NCBI GenBank assembly: GCA_029005135.1
Contig: JAQXFO010000081.1
Span: forward strand, 18,164-82,163
Length of the DNA: 64,000 nt
Reading direction: 5' to 3'
DNA from: Lachnospiraceae bacterium
GTDB taxonomy: Bacteria > Bacillota > Clostridia > Lachnospirales > Lachnospiraceae
Made by a program: the position numbers and the translations under genes. The notes beneath the pieces were generated by a model. That model did not search any database, was not told the origin of the DNA, and worked only from the letters and a program-made list of their open reading frames with translations. Positions 8,501 through 17,047 of the stretch are shown one piece after another. How positions within the stretch are numbered: the first letter of the stretch is position 1; each line of letters opens with the position of its first letter.

Positions 8501-8887
8501 ATGGCTGATAAGCGTACCATGTTTACGATTCGTGAGGATGAACAGAACGGCTCCGTCAAAGTTTCCGAAGAAGTTCTGGCGATTATTGCCGGACTGGCGG
8601 CAACGGAGGTCAAGGGAGTGTCCTCGATGGCCGGCGGTTTCAAGGAAGACACGATCGCCAGGCTCGGCCTTAAGAATCTGCGTGCCGGCGTCAGTGTGAC
8701 GGTGGAGGAGGATCATATCACTGCCATCGACCTGGCTTTGAATATTAATTACGGTTTTTCCATCGTTGATGTCAGCCGTGAGGTTCAGGAGCGTGTCAAG
8801 AATGCCGTTGAAAGCATGACAGGTCTTGAAGTCTCGCAGGTCAATGTTCGTGTCGCCGATGTTTCCATGAAAGATAATCAAGAGTAA
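8501..8887 (+). CDS. Asp23/Gls24 family envelope stress protein (YqhY-type)
   Basis: 128 residues. The central part (EVLAIIAGLAATEVKGVSSMAGG) and the AIDLALNINYGFSIVDVSREVQERVKNAVESMTGLEVSQVNVRVADV segments, taken in pieces, fit the Asp23 (DUF322) fold. Known: family members lie at the membrane or cytoplasm and affect envelope stress or acetyl-CoA carboxylase activity; YqhY is encoded next to nusB in many Firmicutes, exactly as here. The start ATG at 8501 follows GGAGG (8489-8493); an upstream in-frame ATG lies in the promoter and is rejected. It opens the nusB-recN gene block. Confidence 0.85.
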   Translation: MADKRTMFTIREDEQNGSVKVSEEVLAIIAGLAATEVKGVSSMAGGFKEDTIARLGLKNLRAGVSVTVEEDHITAIDLALNINYGFSIVDVSREVQERVKNAVESMTGLEVSQVNVRVADVSMKDNQE

Positions 8888-8896
8888 TCACTGAAA

Positions 8897-9334
8897 ATGA
8901 CGAGACATAAACTGAGAGAGCACCTATTTAAAATGATTTTTCTGACGGCCTTTAATCCCGATGAGGAGATGCCGGAGCAGATTGATCTGTATCTTGACAA
9001 TGAAGACCGGGATGAACCGGCCGATGAAGCGGTGCTGCCCGAGGGTATCGATGATGCCGATGAATGGTATCTGAGACAGCGCTTTGACGCTGTTATGGCT
9101 CACATTGATGAGATCGACGCCCTTCTTAACAAGGCCTCCCGCGGCTGGAAGACCGGCCGTATGGCCAAGGTGGATCTTGCCATCCTGCGCCTGGGGGTCT
9201 ATGAACTCAGATTTGATGATGAGATCCCCAACGGTGTCGCCATCAATGAAGCCGTCGAGCTGGCCAAGACCTTCGGCGGTCAGGATTCCGCGTCCTTTAT
9301 CAATGGCGTCCTCGGGCATATTGCCAGATCCTGA
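8897..9334 (+). CDS. nusB: Transcription antitermination factor NusB
   Basis: 145 residues, an all-helical RNA-binding protein that joins NusE (S10) on boxA RNA for rRNA antitermination. Seen: [10 protein letters not shown] at the N-terminus and the C-terminal signature [16 protein letters not shown]...[29 protein letters not shown], read in parts. An acidic stretch ([11 protein letters not shown]) interrupts the N-terminal half. It starts 9 bp after the Asp23 gene and is followed by xseA almost without a gap. Confidence 0.92.
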   Translation: MTRHKLREHLFKMIFLTAFNPDEEMPEQIDLYLDNEDRDEPADEAVLPEGIDDADEWYLRQRFDAVMAHIDEIDALLNKASRGWKTGRMAKVDLAILRLGVYELRFDDEIPNGVAINEAVELAKTFGGQDSASFINGVLGHIARS

Positions 9335-9344
9335 GGCCCGGCCT

Positions 9345-10646
9345 ATGCAGAAGTCGATCTATTCGGTCGGTCAGGTCAATACGTATATCAAACGGATGTT
9401 CCGTCAGGACATCCTTCTTAACGCACTCAATGTCCGGGGGGAGATCAGCAATCTCAAATATCACACCTCCGGACATATCTACTTTTCACTGAAAGATGAA
9501 TCCGGCGCATTGCGATGCGTGATGTTCCGCAGTGCCAGAAAGGGCCTGACGTTTCCGATGAAGGACGGGGATCGGGTCGTTGTGACGGGCAGCATTGATC
9601 TGTACGAGCGTGACGGCAGCTGTCAGCTTTATGTGCAGACGATCAGCCTGGAGGGCGCCGGTCTTCTCTACGAACGATTCCTCAGACTGAAACAAGATTT
9701 GGAGGACATGGGGATGTTTTCCCCCATGTATAAGAAGCCGATACCGGCCTATTGCCGGCGTGTCGGTGTTATCACGGCACCCACCGGTGCCGCTGTTCGC
9801 GATATCATCACGGTGGCCCGCCGCCGGAATCCGGGGGTCAGCCTCATCCTGTATCCGGCACTGGTTCAGGGAAAAGAGGCGGCGCCCTCCCTGATCAGAG
9901 GCCTTCAGGTGCTGGACAGGGCCGGCGTGGATGTGATCATTCTCGGGCGGGGCGGCGGTTCCATCGAGGATCTCTGGGCCTTCAATGAAGAAGCGGTGGC
10001 CCGGGCCGTCTTCGATTGTGAGACACCGGTGATTACGGCGGTCGGACATGAGACAGACACGACGATCGTGGATTATGTGGCTGATCTGAGGGCACCGACG
10101 CCCTCGGCAGCCGCCGAGCTGGCGGTCTTCAGCCTGGCTGATTATGAAGAAGCGCTCCGGGTTCGGCAGCGGCGGCTCTGCCGGGCGGAATCGGAGAAAC
10201 TGAAGCAGGTGCGGAGCCGCCTGGAAAACCTGACGCTGCGGATGGCGCATCTGAGTCCCGCCTATAAGCTGAAAGAAAGGCGGCGCCTTGCCGCCGACAG
10301 AGAGGTGAAGCTGCGTCGTCTGATGAATGACAGGCTCCGGGATGCCAGACTCCGTGCTGACAGAGAGGGCGACCGTCTTGAGAAGGCGGCCCGCGAGCTC
10401 TTGAGGGATCGCCAGAGGACCTTTGTCTGGCTGACAGGACGCTTCCGGGGACTCAATCCGCTGGATAAGCTGAAGCAGGGCTTTTCTTATGTTAACCTGA
10501 AGGACGGCGGAACGCTCCGGTCGGTGGAGGATGCCGCACCGGGAGATGCCGTGACGATCCATGTCACGGACGGTATCCTGGATGCCAGGATTGAAAAGAC
10601 AGAAAAACAACGGATACGGGAGATGACCTATGACAAGCCTGAATGA
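9345..10646 (+). CDS. xseA: Exodeoxyribonuclease VII large subunit
   Basis: 433 residues. An N-terminal OB-fold (about 1-100, with the SIYSVGQVNTYIKRMF start) is followed by the catalytic core with GVITAPTGAAVRDI, ILGRGGGSIEDLWAFNEE and TAVGHETDTTIVDYVADLRAPTPSAAAEL, then coiled helices. With XseB it makes the enzyme that degrades single-stranded DNA to oligonucleotides. The reading frame is open further upstream (to 9084), but that part overlaps nusB; the ATG at 9345, 10 bp after the nusB stop, fits the family N-terminus. Its ribosome binding site is weak (GAGG), suggesting translational coupling. Confidence 0.92.
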   Translation: MQKSIYSVGQVNTYIKRMFRQDILLNALNVRGEISNLKYHTSGHIYFSLKDESGALRCVMFRSARKGLTFPMKDGDRVVVTGSIDLYERDGSCQLYVQTISLEGAGLLYERFLRLKQDLEDMGMFSPMYKKPIPAYCRRVGVITAPTGAAVRDIITVARRRNPGVSLILYPALVQGKEAAPSLIRGLQVLDRAGVDVIILGRGGGSIEDLWAFNEEAVARAVFDCETPVITAVGHETDTTIVDYVADLRAPTPSAAAELAVFSLADYEEALRVRQRRLCRAESEKLKQVRSRLENLTLRMAHLSPAYKLKERRRLAADREVKLRRLMNDRLRDARLRADREGDRLEKAARELLRDRQRTFVWLTGRFRGLNPLDKLKQGFSYVNLKDGGTLRSVEDAAPGDAVTIHVTDGILDARIEKTEKQRIREMTYDKPE

Positions 10647-10884
10647 CGACGCGGAGAAGCCGGAAGCCGGAAGCGAACCGGAAACCATGACAATCGAAGA
10701 GGCCTTCCGCCTGCTGGATGACATGGCCGGACAGCTGGAGAGCGACGCTGTTTCTCTGGAGGAATCGTTTCGCCTCTATGAAAAGGGAATGCGCCTCCTG
10801 AAGACATTGAATGACAGGATCGACCGCGTCGAGAAGAAGATGCAGCAGATCGATGACGAGGGTCAGATAGGAGATTTTGAGTGA
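10630..10884 (+). CDS. xseB: Exodeoxyribonuclease VII small subunit
   Basis: 84 residues, acidic and helical, with the typical SLEESFRLYEKGMRLLKTLNDRIDRVEKKM pattern (read in parts). It forms the multi-copy small subunit around XseA. The start overlaps the xseA stop by 17 bases, as is usual for this pair. About 20 extra acidic residues precede the conserved part; the in-frame ATG that begins MTIEEAFRLLDDMAGQLE (10687) is an alternative start. Confidence 0.9.
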   Translation: MTSLNDDAEKPEAGSEPETMTIEEAFRLLDDMAGQLESDAVSLEESFRLYEKGMRLLKTLNDRIDRVEKKMQQIDDEGQIGDFE

Positions 10885-11690
10885 AAAAGCGACTGGATGT
10901 TATCCTCTTTGAAAAGGGCCTGGCGCCTTCCCGGGAGAGGGCTAAAGCCCTGATTATGGAGGGAATCGTTTTTGTGGATGATGTCCGCGAGGATAAGCCC
11001 GGCAGCCTGTTCGATGAGGCTGTGACGCCGGAGATCCGCGGCAGGGTGATGCCTTACGTCAGCCGCGGAGGCCTCAAGCTGGAGAAGGCCATGCAGACCT
11101 TCCCGATCACGCTGACGGACCGCATCTGCATGGATATCGGAGCCTCCACCGGCGGCTTTACGGACTGTATGCTGCAGTCGGGAGCATCCAAAGTCTATGC
11201 CGTGGACGTGGGCTACGGCCAGCTGGCCTGGAAGCTTCGCAGCGATCCGCGGGTGGTCTGTATGGAAAAGACCAACATCCGCTACGTGACGCCGGAGGAA
11301 CTGGCGGAGGTGCCTTCCTTTGCCAGTATCGACGTTTCTTTTATTTCTCTGAAGCTCGTTCTCCCGGTGGCACAGACGCTGCTGACCGCGGACGGAGAGA
11401 TCGCCGCCCTCATCAAGCCTCAGTTTGAGGCCGGGCGCGAGAAGGTGGGCCGCCGCGGCGTTGTCCGGGACAAGGGTGTTCATCGGGAAGTGATCGCCAA
11501 TGTCGCCGGTTACGCCCGTGAGAGCGGTTTTATCCCGGCCGGTCTCACATTTTCCCCGGTTAAAGGCCCTGAGGGCAATATCGAATACCTGATCCATCTG
11601 GTCAAACAGGCACCGGCGGTGCCCTTCGCACTGACAGACCGGCTGATAGCCGAGACTGTCGAGAAAGCACATGAGACCTTAGATACATGA
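10881..11690 (+). CDS. tlyA: TlyA family 16S/23S rRNA 2'-O-methyltransferase
   Basis: 269 residues: an S4 RNA-binding domain (about 1-60) plus an FtsJ-like methyltransferase with the SAM motif DIGASTGGFTD (85-95) and DVGYGQLAW (109-117). Known: TlyA methylates ribose positions in rRNA and affects capreomycin sensitivity in mycobacteria; in Firmicutes it lies in this same gene neighbourhood. The start is GTG overlapping the xseB TGA by 4 bases (GTGA), a typical coupling arrangement. Confidence 0.9.
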   Translation: MKKRLDVILFEKGLAPSRERAKALIMEGIVFVDDVREDKPGSLFDEAVTPEIRGRVMPYVSRGGLKLEKAMQTFPITLTDRICMDIGASTGGFTDCMLQSGASKVYAVDVGYGQLAWKLRSDPRVVCMEKTNIRYVTPEELAEVPSFASIDVSFISLKLVLPVAQTLLTADGEIAALIKPQFEAGREKVGRRGVVRDKGVHREVIANVAGYARESGFIPAGLTFSPVKGPEGNIEYLIHLVKQAPAVPFALTDRLIAETVEKAHETLDT

Positions 11691-12511
11691 AAAATTTCGG
11701 AATAATCAGGAACAGCATCAAGGATCCCGCCTACGAGACGACCCGTATGATATCCGAGCATCTGTCCCGCAGGGGAGCTGTCGTCAGGGAGGTGATGACC
11801 GAGCAGGATATCATCCCGGAAATGGAAGCCCTTCTGGTTCTGGGCGGCGACGGCACCATGCTCCGGGCTGCCAAGCTGGCGGTCAGTCACGATCTGCCCA
11901 TGCTGGGCATCAATCTCGGTACCCTGGGTTATCTGGCCGAGGTCAACCGCGACCGCATCCTGCCGGCGCTCGACAAGCTCCTGCGCAACGAGTTCACGGT
12001 GGAGGAGCGGATGATGCTGACGGGCGAAGTCTATCACGGCCGCAGCCTTGTCTGCCGCGAGACGGCCCTTAATGATATCGTGATCTCCCGGGAGGGTGCG
12101 CCCCGCGTGATTCTGTTCAAAAACTATGTCAACGGTGAGTTCCTGAATGTCTGGCAGGCCGATGCCATCATCATGTCCACGGCCACCGGCTCCACCGGCT
12201 ATGCCCTGTCGGCCGGCGGTCCCATCATTTCCCCGACCGCCAGCCTGATCATGATGACGCCTCTGGCTCCCCATACCCTGAATGCCCGCAGCATCATTTT
12301 CCCGTCGACGGACGAGCTGATGACGGAAATCGGCCGCGGCCGCACGGAAATGATCGAGAGAGCCCGGGTCGATTTCGACGGTGCCGGCGGTTATGCTGTC
12401 GAGACCGGCGATACCATCGTGGTCAGCCAGTCCCGGAAGCGTGCCCGCATCATCAAGATCCGGAGCGTCAGCTTCCTGGAGGTGCTGAGAAATAAGCTGA
12501 GCAATAATTGA
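11687..12511 (+). CDS. nadK: NAD kinase
   Basis: 274 residues. GGDGT (53-57) is the ATP-binding motif of the NAD kinase family, GINLGTLGYLAEV (74-86) the next conserved segment, and ATGSTGYALSAGG the C-terminal signature. It phosphorylates NAD to NADP. The ATG overlaps the tlyA stop (ATGA), so translation is coupled. Complete and of ordinary length. Confidence 0.95.
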   Translation: MKNFGIIRNSIKDPAYETTRMISEHLSRRGAVVREVMTEQDIIPEMEALLVLGGDGTMLRAAKLAVSHDLPMLGINLGTLGYLAEVNRDRILPALDKLLRNEFTVEERMMLTGEVYHGRSLVCRETALNDIVISREGAPRVILFKNYVNGEFLNVWQADAIIMSTATGSTGYALSAGGPIISPTASLIMMTPLAPHTLNARSIIFPSTDELMTEIGRGRTEMIERARVDFDGAGGYAVETGDTIVVSQSRKRARIIKIRSVSFLEVLRNKLSNN

Positions 12512-12572
12512 CAGATACCCTTGAGACAACGTCCGCCGCCGAAGAGCGGCCGCAGACGGCAGAGGTAAGACC

Positions 12573-13028
12573 ATGAAAAATGCCCGACACGAACAGATCC
12601 TTGAACTGATACGCACAGAAAGCATCGAAACGCAGGAGGTGCTGGCCGACCGGCTCCGCGAATGCGGGTTTCAGGTGACCCAGGCCACGGTGTCACGCGA
12701 TATCCGCCAGCTGTCCCTGAAAAAGGTGCCCTGCGAGGGCGGCCGCCAGAAATACGCTGCCACGCTGCCGGGTCAGAGTGCCTTCTCGGATCGTTATCAG
12801 AGGGTTTTAAGGGATTCGTTTGTCTCTCTGGATATCTCGTTGAATATGGCGGTCATCAAGACCGTCTCCGGTATGGCGATGGCCGCGGCGGCGGCGCTGG
12901 ATTCCTTCGGCTGGGAGGAACTTCTGGGCTGCACCGCCGGCGACGATACGATCCTGTGCGTCATGCGTTCCCCCGAGGACGGCCCCTCACTCAGGACACG
13001 GCTGAAAAATTTTCTGAAAGAATCGTAA
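12573..13028 (+). CDS. argR: Arginine repressor ArgR/AhrC
   Basis: 151 residues: an N-terminal winged helix domain (RHEQILELI...TQATVSRDIRQL) and a C-terminal hexamerisation and arginine-binding domain with GDDTILCVMRS. It senses arginine and represses arginine biosynthesis. Its position before recN is the usual clostridial and bacillar order. argH is the only arginine gene in this window; I did not find a convincing ARG box in front of it. The start ATG follows GGCAGAGGTAAG. Confidence 0.93.
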   Translation: MKNARHEQILELIRTESIETQEVLADRLRECGFQVTQATVSRDIRQLSLKKVPCEGGRQKYAATLPGQSAFSDRYQRVLRDSFVSLDISLNMAVIKTVSGMAMAAAAALDSFGWEELLGCTAGDDTILCVMRSPEDGPSLRTRLKNFLKES

Positions 13029-13041
13029 AGGACAGTCACCT

Positions 13042-14751
13042 ATGCTGAGAAATCTCCATGTCAAAAATCTGGCCCTTATCCGTGAGGTCGATGTCGATTT
13101 TTCTGATGGTCTGACGGTGCTGACCGGTGAGACCGGTGCCGGTAAATCGATCCTGATCGGTTCTCTGGTTCTGGTGCTGGGAGGCCGGCTTCCTAAGGAT
13201 ATGACGACCGGTGACGGCAGCCCGGCTTTGATTGAGGCTGTTTTTGAACCCGGTCCCGGAGCCCTGACCCGTCTTGAGGCCGCCGGGGTGCCGGTGGAGG
13301 ATGATCTGTTGATCATCTCCCGCCGTATTGACGGGACGCGGTCGGTTTTCCGCCTTAACGGCGAGACGGTGACCGCCGCCCGGGTGCGTACCTGTGCCGA
13401 TATTCTGATCGATATCCACGGCCAGCACGAGAACCAGACACTGCTGCGGCCCGAGAAGCAGCTGGCTCTTCTGGATGATTTCGGCGGCGAAGCGACAGCC
13501 GCCGCCCGGGAAGTCTGCGCTGCTGCCGCGAGGCGTTATCAGGCGCTGAAGGCCGCCGGCAATGCTCACGGTCTGTCCGACGAGGAACGGGCCCGCCGGA
13601 TGGATTTCCTGCGTTTTGAAATCGGCGAGATCGAAGAGGCGGCCTTGAAGGCCGGTGAGGATGAGGAACTGGAAGAGCGGTATAAAAAGCTCGCCAACAT
13701 ACGGCGTCTCATGGAAGCCGTTTCGGCCGTTCACACGCTGACGGGATATGAGACATCCGACAGTGCCGGTGAACAGATCGGCGCTGCTCTCAGGGAACTG
13801 GAGGGAGCGGTGCGCTATGACGCCGTACTTCAGGGGCCGGTCGATGTTCTCCGAGATATTGATGCCCTTCTTAATGATTTCAACCGGGAAATTGCCCGGT
13901 ATCTGGCGGATGCGGAGGACGATCCCCATCTTCTGGAGGAGACAGGAAAAAGGCTGGATACGATCAATCGTCTGAAAATGAAATACGGCCGGACGCTGGA
14001 AGACGTCCTGGCAGCCCTGGACGAGCGCCGGGCCGAGCTGGCAGCCCTCGAAAACTACGAGGAGGAGAAGAGACAGCTGGAGGCCGGGATCGCTGAGGCT
14101 TACCGGGAACTTCGGGAGGCAGCCGCGGTTCTGACAGCCCGTCGGCGCGAGGCCGCTGCGGTTTTTGAAAAGGAAGCCGCCGGACATTTTCTGGATCTCA
14201 ATTTTGACCGGGCCGATTTCCGGATCGATTTCCGGGAGGCCGGCCACATCGGCGAAAACGGCGCGGATGAGATCGAATTTATGATCGCCACCAATCCCGG
14301 CAGACCGGTTATGCCTCTCCGCGAGGTGGCTTCCGGCGGCGAACTGTCACGCATTATGCTGGGTATACGGACGATGTTTGCGGCCCGCGACGATACCGAC
14401 ACGCTGATCTTTGATGAGATTGACACCGGCATCAGCGGCCGGACGGCCCAGAAGGTGGCTGAGAAGCTGAATACCGTGGGAAGCCGGCATCAGACGCTGT
14501 GCATTACCCATCTGCCTCAGATAGCGGCCATGGCTGATCATCATCTGGCGATCACTAAGGCGGTCACCGCCGACAGCGCCGAGACACAGCTTCAGGTGCT
14601 GGATGACGGGGAATCCGTCAGGGAACTGGCGCGTCTGATCGGCGGTGCCAGAATCACGGACAGCACGCTGGCCGCTGCCGAAGAAATGAAAGCCTTATCG
14701 CAGAAAATTCGTTTTGGAACGGGACAGAGCGCCGCTGAGCGTGTAAAATAA
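13042..14751 (+). CDS. recN: DNA repair protein RecN
   Basis: 569 residues, an SMC-like ATPase acting on double-strand breaks. Walker A GETGAGKS (29-36), long coiled coil segments (about 150-380), ABC signature SGGELSR (431-437), Walker B LIFDEID (455-461), and the His of the switch in CITHLPQIA (487-495). The end of the argR-recN block: no spoIVB or spo0A follows, which is where these genes lie in many spore formers; glgA follows after 40 bp. Confidence 0.94.
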   Translation: MLRNLHVKNLALIREVDVDFSDGLTVLTGETGAGKSILIGSLVLVLGGRLPKDMTTGDGSPALIEAVFEPGPGALTRLEAAGVPVEDDLLIISRRIDGTRSVFRLNGETVTAARVRTCADILIDIHGQHENQTLLRPEKQLALLDDFGGEATAAAREVCAAAARRYQALKAAGNAHGLSDEERARRMDFLRFEIGEIEEAALKAGEDEELEERYKKLANIRRLMEAVSAVHTLTGYETSDSAGEQIGAALRELEGAVRYDAVLQGPVDVLRDIDALLNDFNREIARYLADAEDDPHLLEETGKRLDTINRLKMKYGRTLEDVLAALDERRAELAALENYEEEKRQLEAGIAEAYRELREAAAVLTARRREAAAVFEKEAAGHFLDLNFDRADFRIDFREAGHIGENGADEIEFMIATNPGRPVMPLREVASGGELSRIMLGIRTMFAARDDTDTLIFDEIDTGISGRTAQKVAEKLNTVGSRHQTLCITHLPQIAAMADHHLAITKAVTADSAETQLQVLDDGESVRELARLIGGARITDSTLAAAEEMKALSQKIRFGTGQSAAERVK

Positions 14752-14791
14752 TCATCAGCAAAACTATTCTAAAGAAAAGGAAGAAGACACT

Positions 14792-16234
14792 ATGAAGACA
14801 ATTCTTTTTGCGGCATCGGAATGCCTGCCGTTCCTCAAAACAGGCGGACTGGCAGACGTAGTCGGCTCACTGCCGAAGGAACTTGACAGACAGTATTTTG
14901 ACTGTCGTGTGATCATGCCTCTTTATACCTGCATTCCGGCGAAGTGGCAGGAGAAGATGACCTATGTGACTTCTTTTTATATGGATTTCAACTGGGGTTC
15001 CTGCTATGTCGGCATCAAGACCTGTCAGTATGAGGGTGTAACCTATTATTTCATCGATAATCTGGATTATTTCTCCGGTGACAAGCCCTATCTCGGCATG
15101 CCTCAGGATCTCGGCCGCTTCGGCTTCTTCTGCAAGGCAGTGCTGTCGGCCCTGCCGTCCCTGAACTTCCGTCCCGACGTGATCCACTGCCATGACTGGC
15201 AGACGGGCCTGATCCCGGTCTATCTGCACGATGCCTTCCAGGCCAATGAATTCTATCGCGGCATCAGGACCGTCATGACGATCCACAATCTGAAGTTCCA
15301 GGGTGTCTGGGATATCCCCACTTTCAAGAATGTCACGGGACTGTCCGACTATTATTTTGTGCCGGATAAGCTGGAATACAAGAAAGATGCGTCTATGATG
15401 AAGGGCGGCCTTGTCTATGCCGATGCCATCACCACCGTGTCCCGCACCTATGCCGAGGAGATCAAGACCGCCTTCTACGGCGAAGGTCTCGACGGCCTGA
15501 TGTGCGCCCGCAGCCACGATCTGAGAGGCATTGTCAACGGCATTGATTATGATGCCTTCAATCCCGATACCGATGCCCATATCCGCTATCATTACAATGT
15601 GGATAATTTCCGCCGCAACAAAGTCAAGAATAAGCTCGATCTTCAGAGAGAACTGGGACTTGAGGCGGATGCGAAAAAGATGCTGATCGGTATTGTGTCG
15701 CGTCTGACGGATCAGAAGGGATTTGATCTGATTGATTGTGTCATGGATGAGATGTGCGGCGACAATGTTCAGTTTGTTATTCTGGGCACCGGCGAAGAGC
15801 GTTACGAAAATATGTTCCGCCACTTTGACTGGAAATACCACGGCCGCGTCTCAGCTCAGATTTATTACAATGAAGCCCTGGCTCACCGCATCTACGCGGC
15901 GTCCGATGCCTTTCTGATGCCCTCGCGCTTTGAGCCCTGCGGCTTATCCCAGCTGATGTCCCTGCGTTACGGCTGTCTGCCCATCGTACGCGAGACCGGC
16001 GGTCTGAAGGATACGGTTGAGCCCTACAATGAGTTCGAGGGCACCGGTACCGGCTTCTCCTTCACGAATTACAACGCTCACGAGATGATGAACACCGTGC
16101 GCTATGCCGAACGCATCTATTATGACCGGAAGCGGGAATGGAACAAGATGATCGAAAGGGCCATGCGTGCCGATTTCTCCTGGCATGCTTCAGCCCTGCA
16201 GTATCAGGCCATGTATGACTGGCTGATCGGGTGA
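14792..16234 (+). CDS. glgA: Glycogen synthase (ADP-glucose type, GT5)
   Basis: 480 residues, the normal GlgA length. Seen: the ADP-glucose binding motif KTGGLADVVGSLP (16-28), HDWQTGLIPVYL, IVSRLTDQKGFDL and the C-terminal PSRFEPCGLSQLMSLRYG with its catalytic glutamate. It transfers glucose from ADP-glucose to alpha-1,4-glucan. The other glg genes (glgC, glgD, glgB, glgP) are not in the window, although a GH13-fold protein is at the left end. AAGGAAG lies before the ATG. A clear terminator follows. Confidence 0.94.
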   Translation: MKTILFAASECLPFLKTGGLADVVGSLPKELDRQYFDCRVIMPLYTCIPAKWQEKMTYVTSFYMDFNWGSCYVGIKTCQYEGVTYYFIDNLDYFSGDKPYLGMPQDLGRFGFFCKAVLSALPSLNFRPDVIHCHDWQTGLIPVYLHDAFQANEFYRGIRTVMTIHNLKFQGVWDIPTFKNVTGLSDYYFVPDKLEYKKDASMMKGGLVYADAITTVSRTYAEEIKTAFYGEGLDGLMCARSHDLRGIVNGIDYDAFNPDTDAHIRYHYNVDNFRRNKVKNKLDLQRELGLEADAKKMLIGIVSRLTDQKGFDLIDCVMDEMCGDNVQFVILGTGEERYENMFRHFDWKYHGRVSAQIYYNEALAHRIYAASDAFLMPSRFEPCGLSQLMSLRYGCLPIVRETGGLKDTVEPYNEFEGTGTGFSFTNYNAHEMMNTVRYAERIYYDRKREWNKMIERAMRADFSWHASALQYQAMYDWLIG

Positions 16235-16253
16235 TCGAAGACAACAGCATGGT

Positions 16254-16294
16254 GCTGCCGGCTGTCAGAAAAGGTCTGAGACCGGCAGCTTTTT
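16254..16294 (+). terminator. Rho-independent terminator after glgA
   Basis: GCTGCCGG (16254-16261) pairs perfectly with CCGGCAGC (16282-16289) and is followed by five T residues. The loop contains a further CAGA/TCTG pairing. Confidence 0.85.
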
Positions 16295-16310
16295 GAAAAG
16301 GGAGGATGCC

Positions 16311-16850
16311 ATGAGCAAAAAGGTTCTGGTTATTACCACAAGTCTGAGGGCACACAGCAATTCTGAGGTGCTGGCGGAAGCCTTTGCCCGCGGGGCGTCG
16401 GAGGCCGGCCACGAGACGGTGCTGCTGTCGTTAAAAAATAAGAATCTGACATACTGCCGCGGCTGTCTGGTCTGTCAGGAGACCGGCAGCTGTCCGATTA
16501 AGGATGATGCCGCAGCCATAGCTGAACAGATCGGGCAGGCAGAGGTGATCGCTTTTGCAACGCCGGTCTATTACTATGAGATGAGCGGACAGATGAAGAC
16601 GCTTCTGGACCGGACCAATACGCTGTACATAAAGGAAAACCGCTTCGAGGATGTCTATCTTCTGTCGTCGGCAGCTGAGGACGGCGAGATGGCCCGCCTC
16701 AGCGGCATTGCCGGGCTGAAAGGCTGGATTGCCTGCTTCGACAAAGCGCGCTTTGCCGGCTCTGTTTTTGCCGGCGGCGTGAAGGAAGGCGGCGATATCA
16801 CCGGACATCCGGCGGTGGAAGAAGCGTATCGTCTGGGTCTGAACCTCTGA
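16311..16850 (+). CDS. Flavodoxin-fold NAD(P)H-dependent FMN reductase family protein
   Basis: 179 residues. VLVITTSLRAHSNSEVLAEAF is the FMN phosphate loop region, CRGCLVCQETGSC supplies a Cys-x2-Cys-x5-Cys pattern seen in iron-sulfur flavoprotein relatives, and FATPVYYYEMSGQMKTLLDR is the second flavin contact. Such proteins reduce quinones, metals or nitro compounds, or carry electrons; the substrate cannot be told. The start at 16311 is chosen for the GGGAGG 4-9 bp upstream. It stands between two transcription units and appears to be a single gene. No own promoter was identified. Confidence 0.8.
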   Translation: MSKKVLVITTSLRAHSNSEVLAEAFARGASEAGHETVLLSLKNKNLTYCRGCLVCQETGSCPIKDDAAAIAEQIGQAEVIAFATPVYYYEMSGQMKTLLDRTNTLYIKENRFEDVYLLSSAAEDGEMARLSGIAGLKGWIACFDKARFAGSVFAGGVKEGGDITGHPAVEEAYRLGLNL

Positions 16851-16974
16851 GGCTTCGGGATATCGTCCTGCGCGAAAACAGCATAGAAGACGGCGGAATC
16901 TGCAGGAAGCCGTCCTGACGGCAGCAGGATTTTGTGCTGCGGTAACACTTTCGGATCTTTGTCCCGCCGGGCGG

Positions 16975-17003
16975 TTGACAAGGATCCGTTTTTCCTGTAA
17001 TAT
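16975..17003 (+). promoter_or_regulatory. recA promoter
   Basis: Perfect TTGACA (16975-16980), 17-bp spacer and TAATAT (16998-17003). The LexA box lies 11 bp downstream of the -10, around the expected start of transcription. Confidence 0.75.
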
Positions 17004-17013
17004 AGCAGTGTCA

Positions 17014-17027
17014 CGAACAAATGTTCG
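17014..17027 (+). promoter_or_regulatory. LexA (DinR) SOS box
   Basis: CGAACAAATGTTCG is a perfect palindrome of the Gram-positive LexA consensus CGAAC-N4-GTTCG. It overlaps the probable recA start of transcription, where LexA would block RNA polymerase. Confidence 0.88.
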
Positions 17028-17047
17028 ATATAAAGGAGCGCTGAAAG

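Noticed and set aside
9084..9344. N-terminal extension of xseA
   Set aside because: It overlaps nusB in another frame and lacks the conserved xseA sequence; the ATG at 9345 fits the family start.
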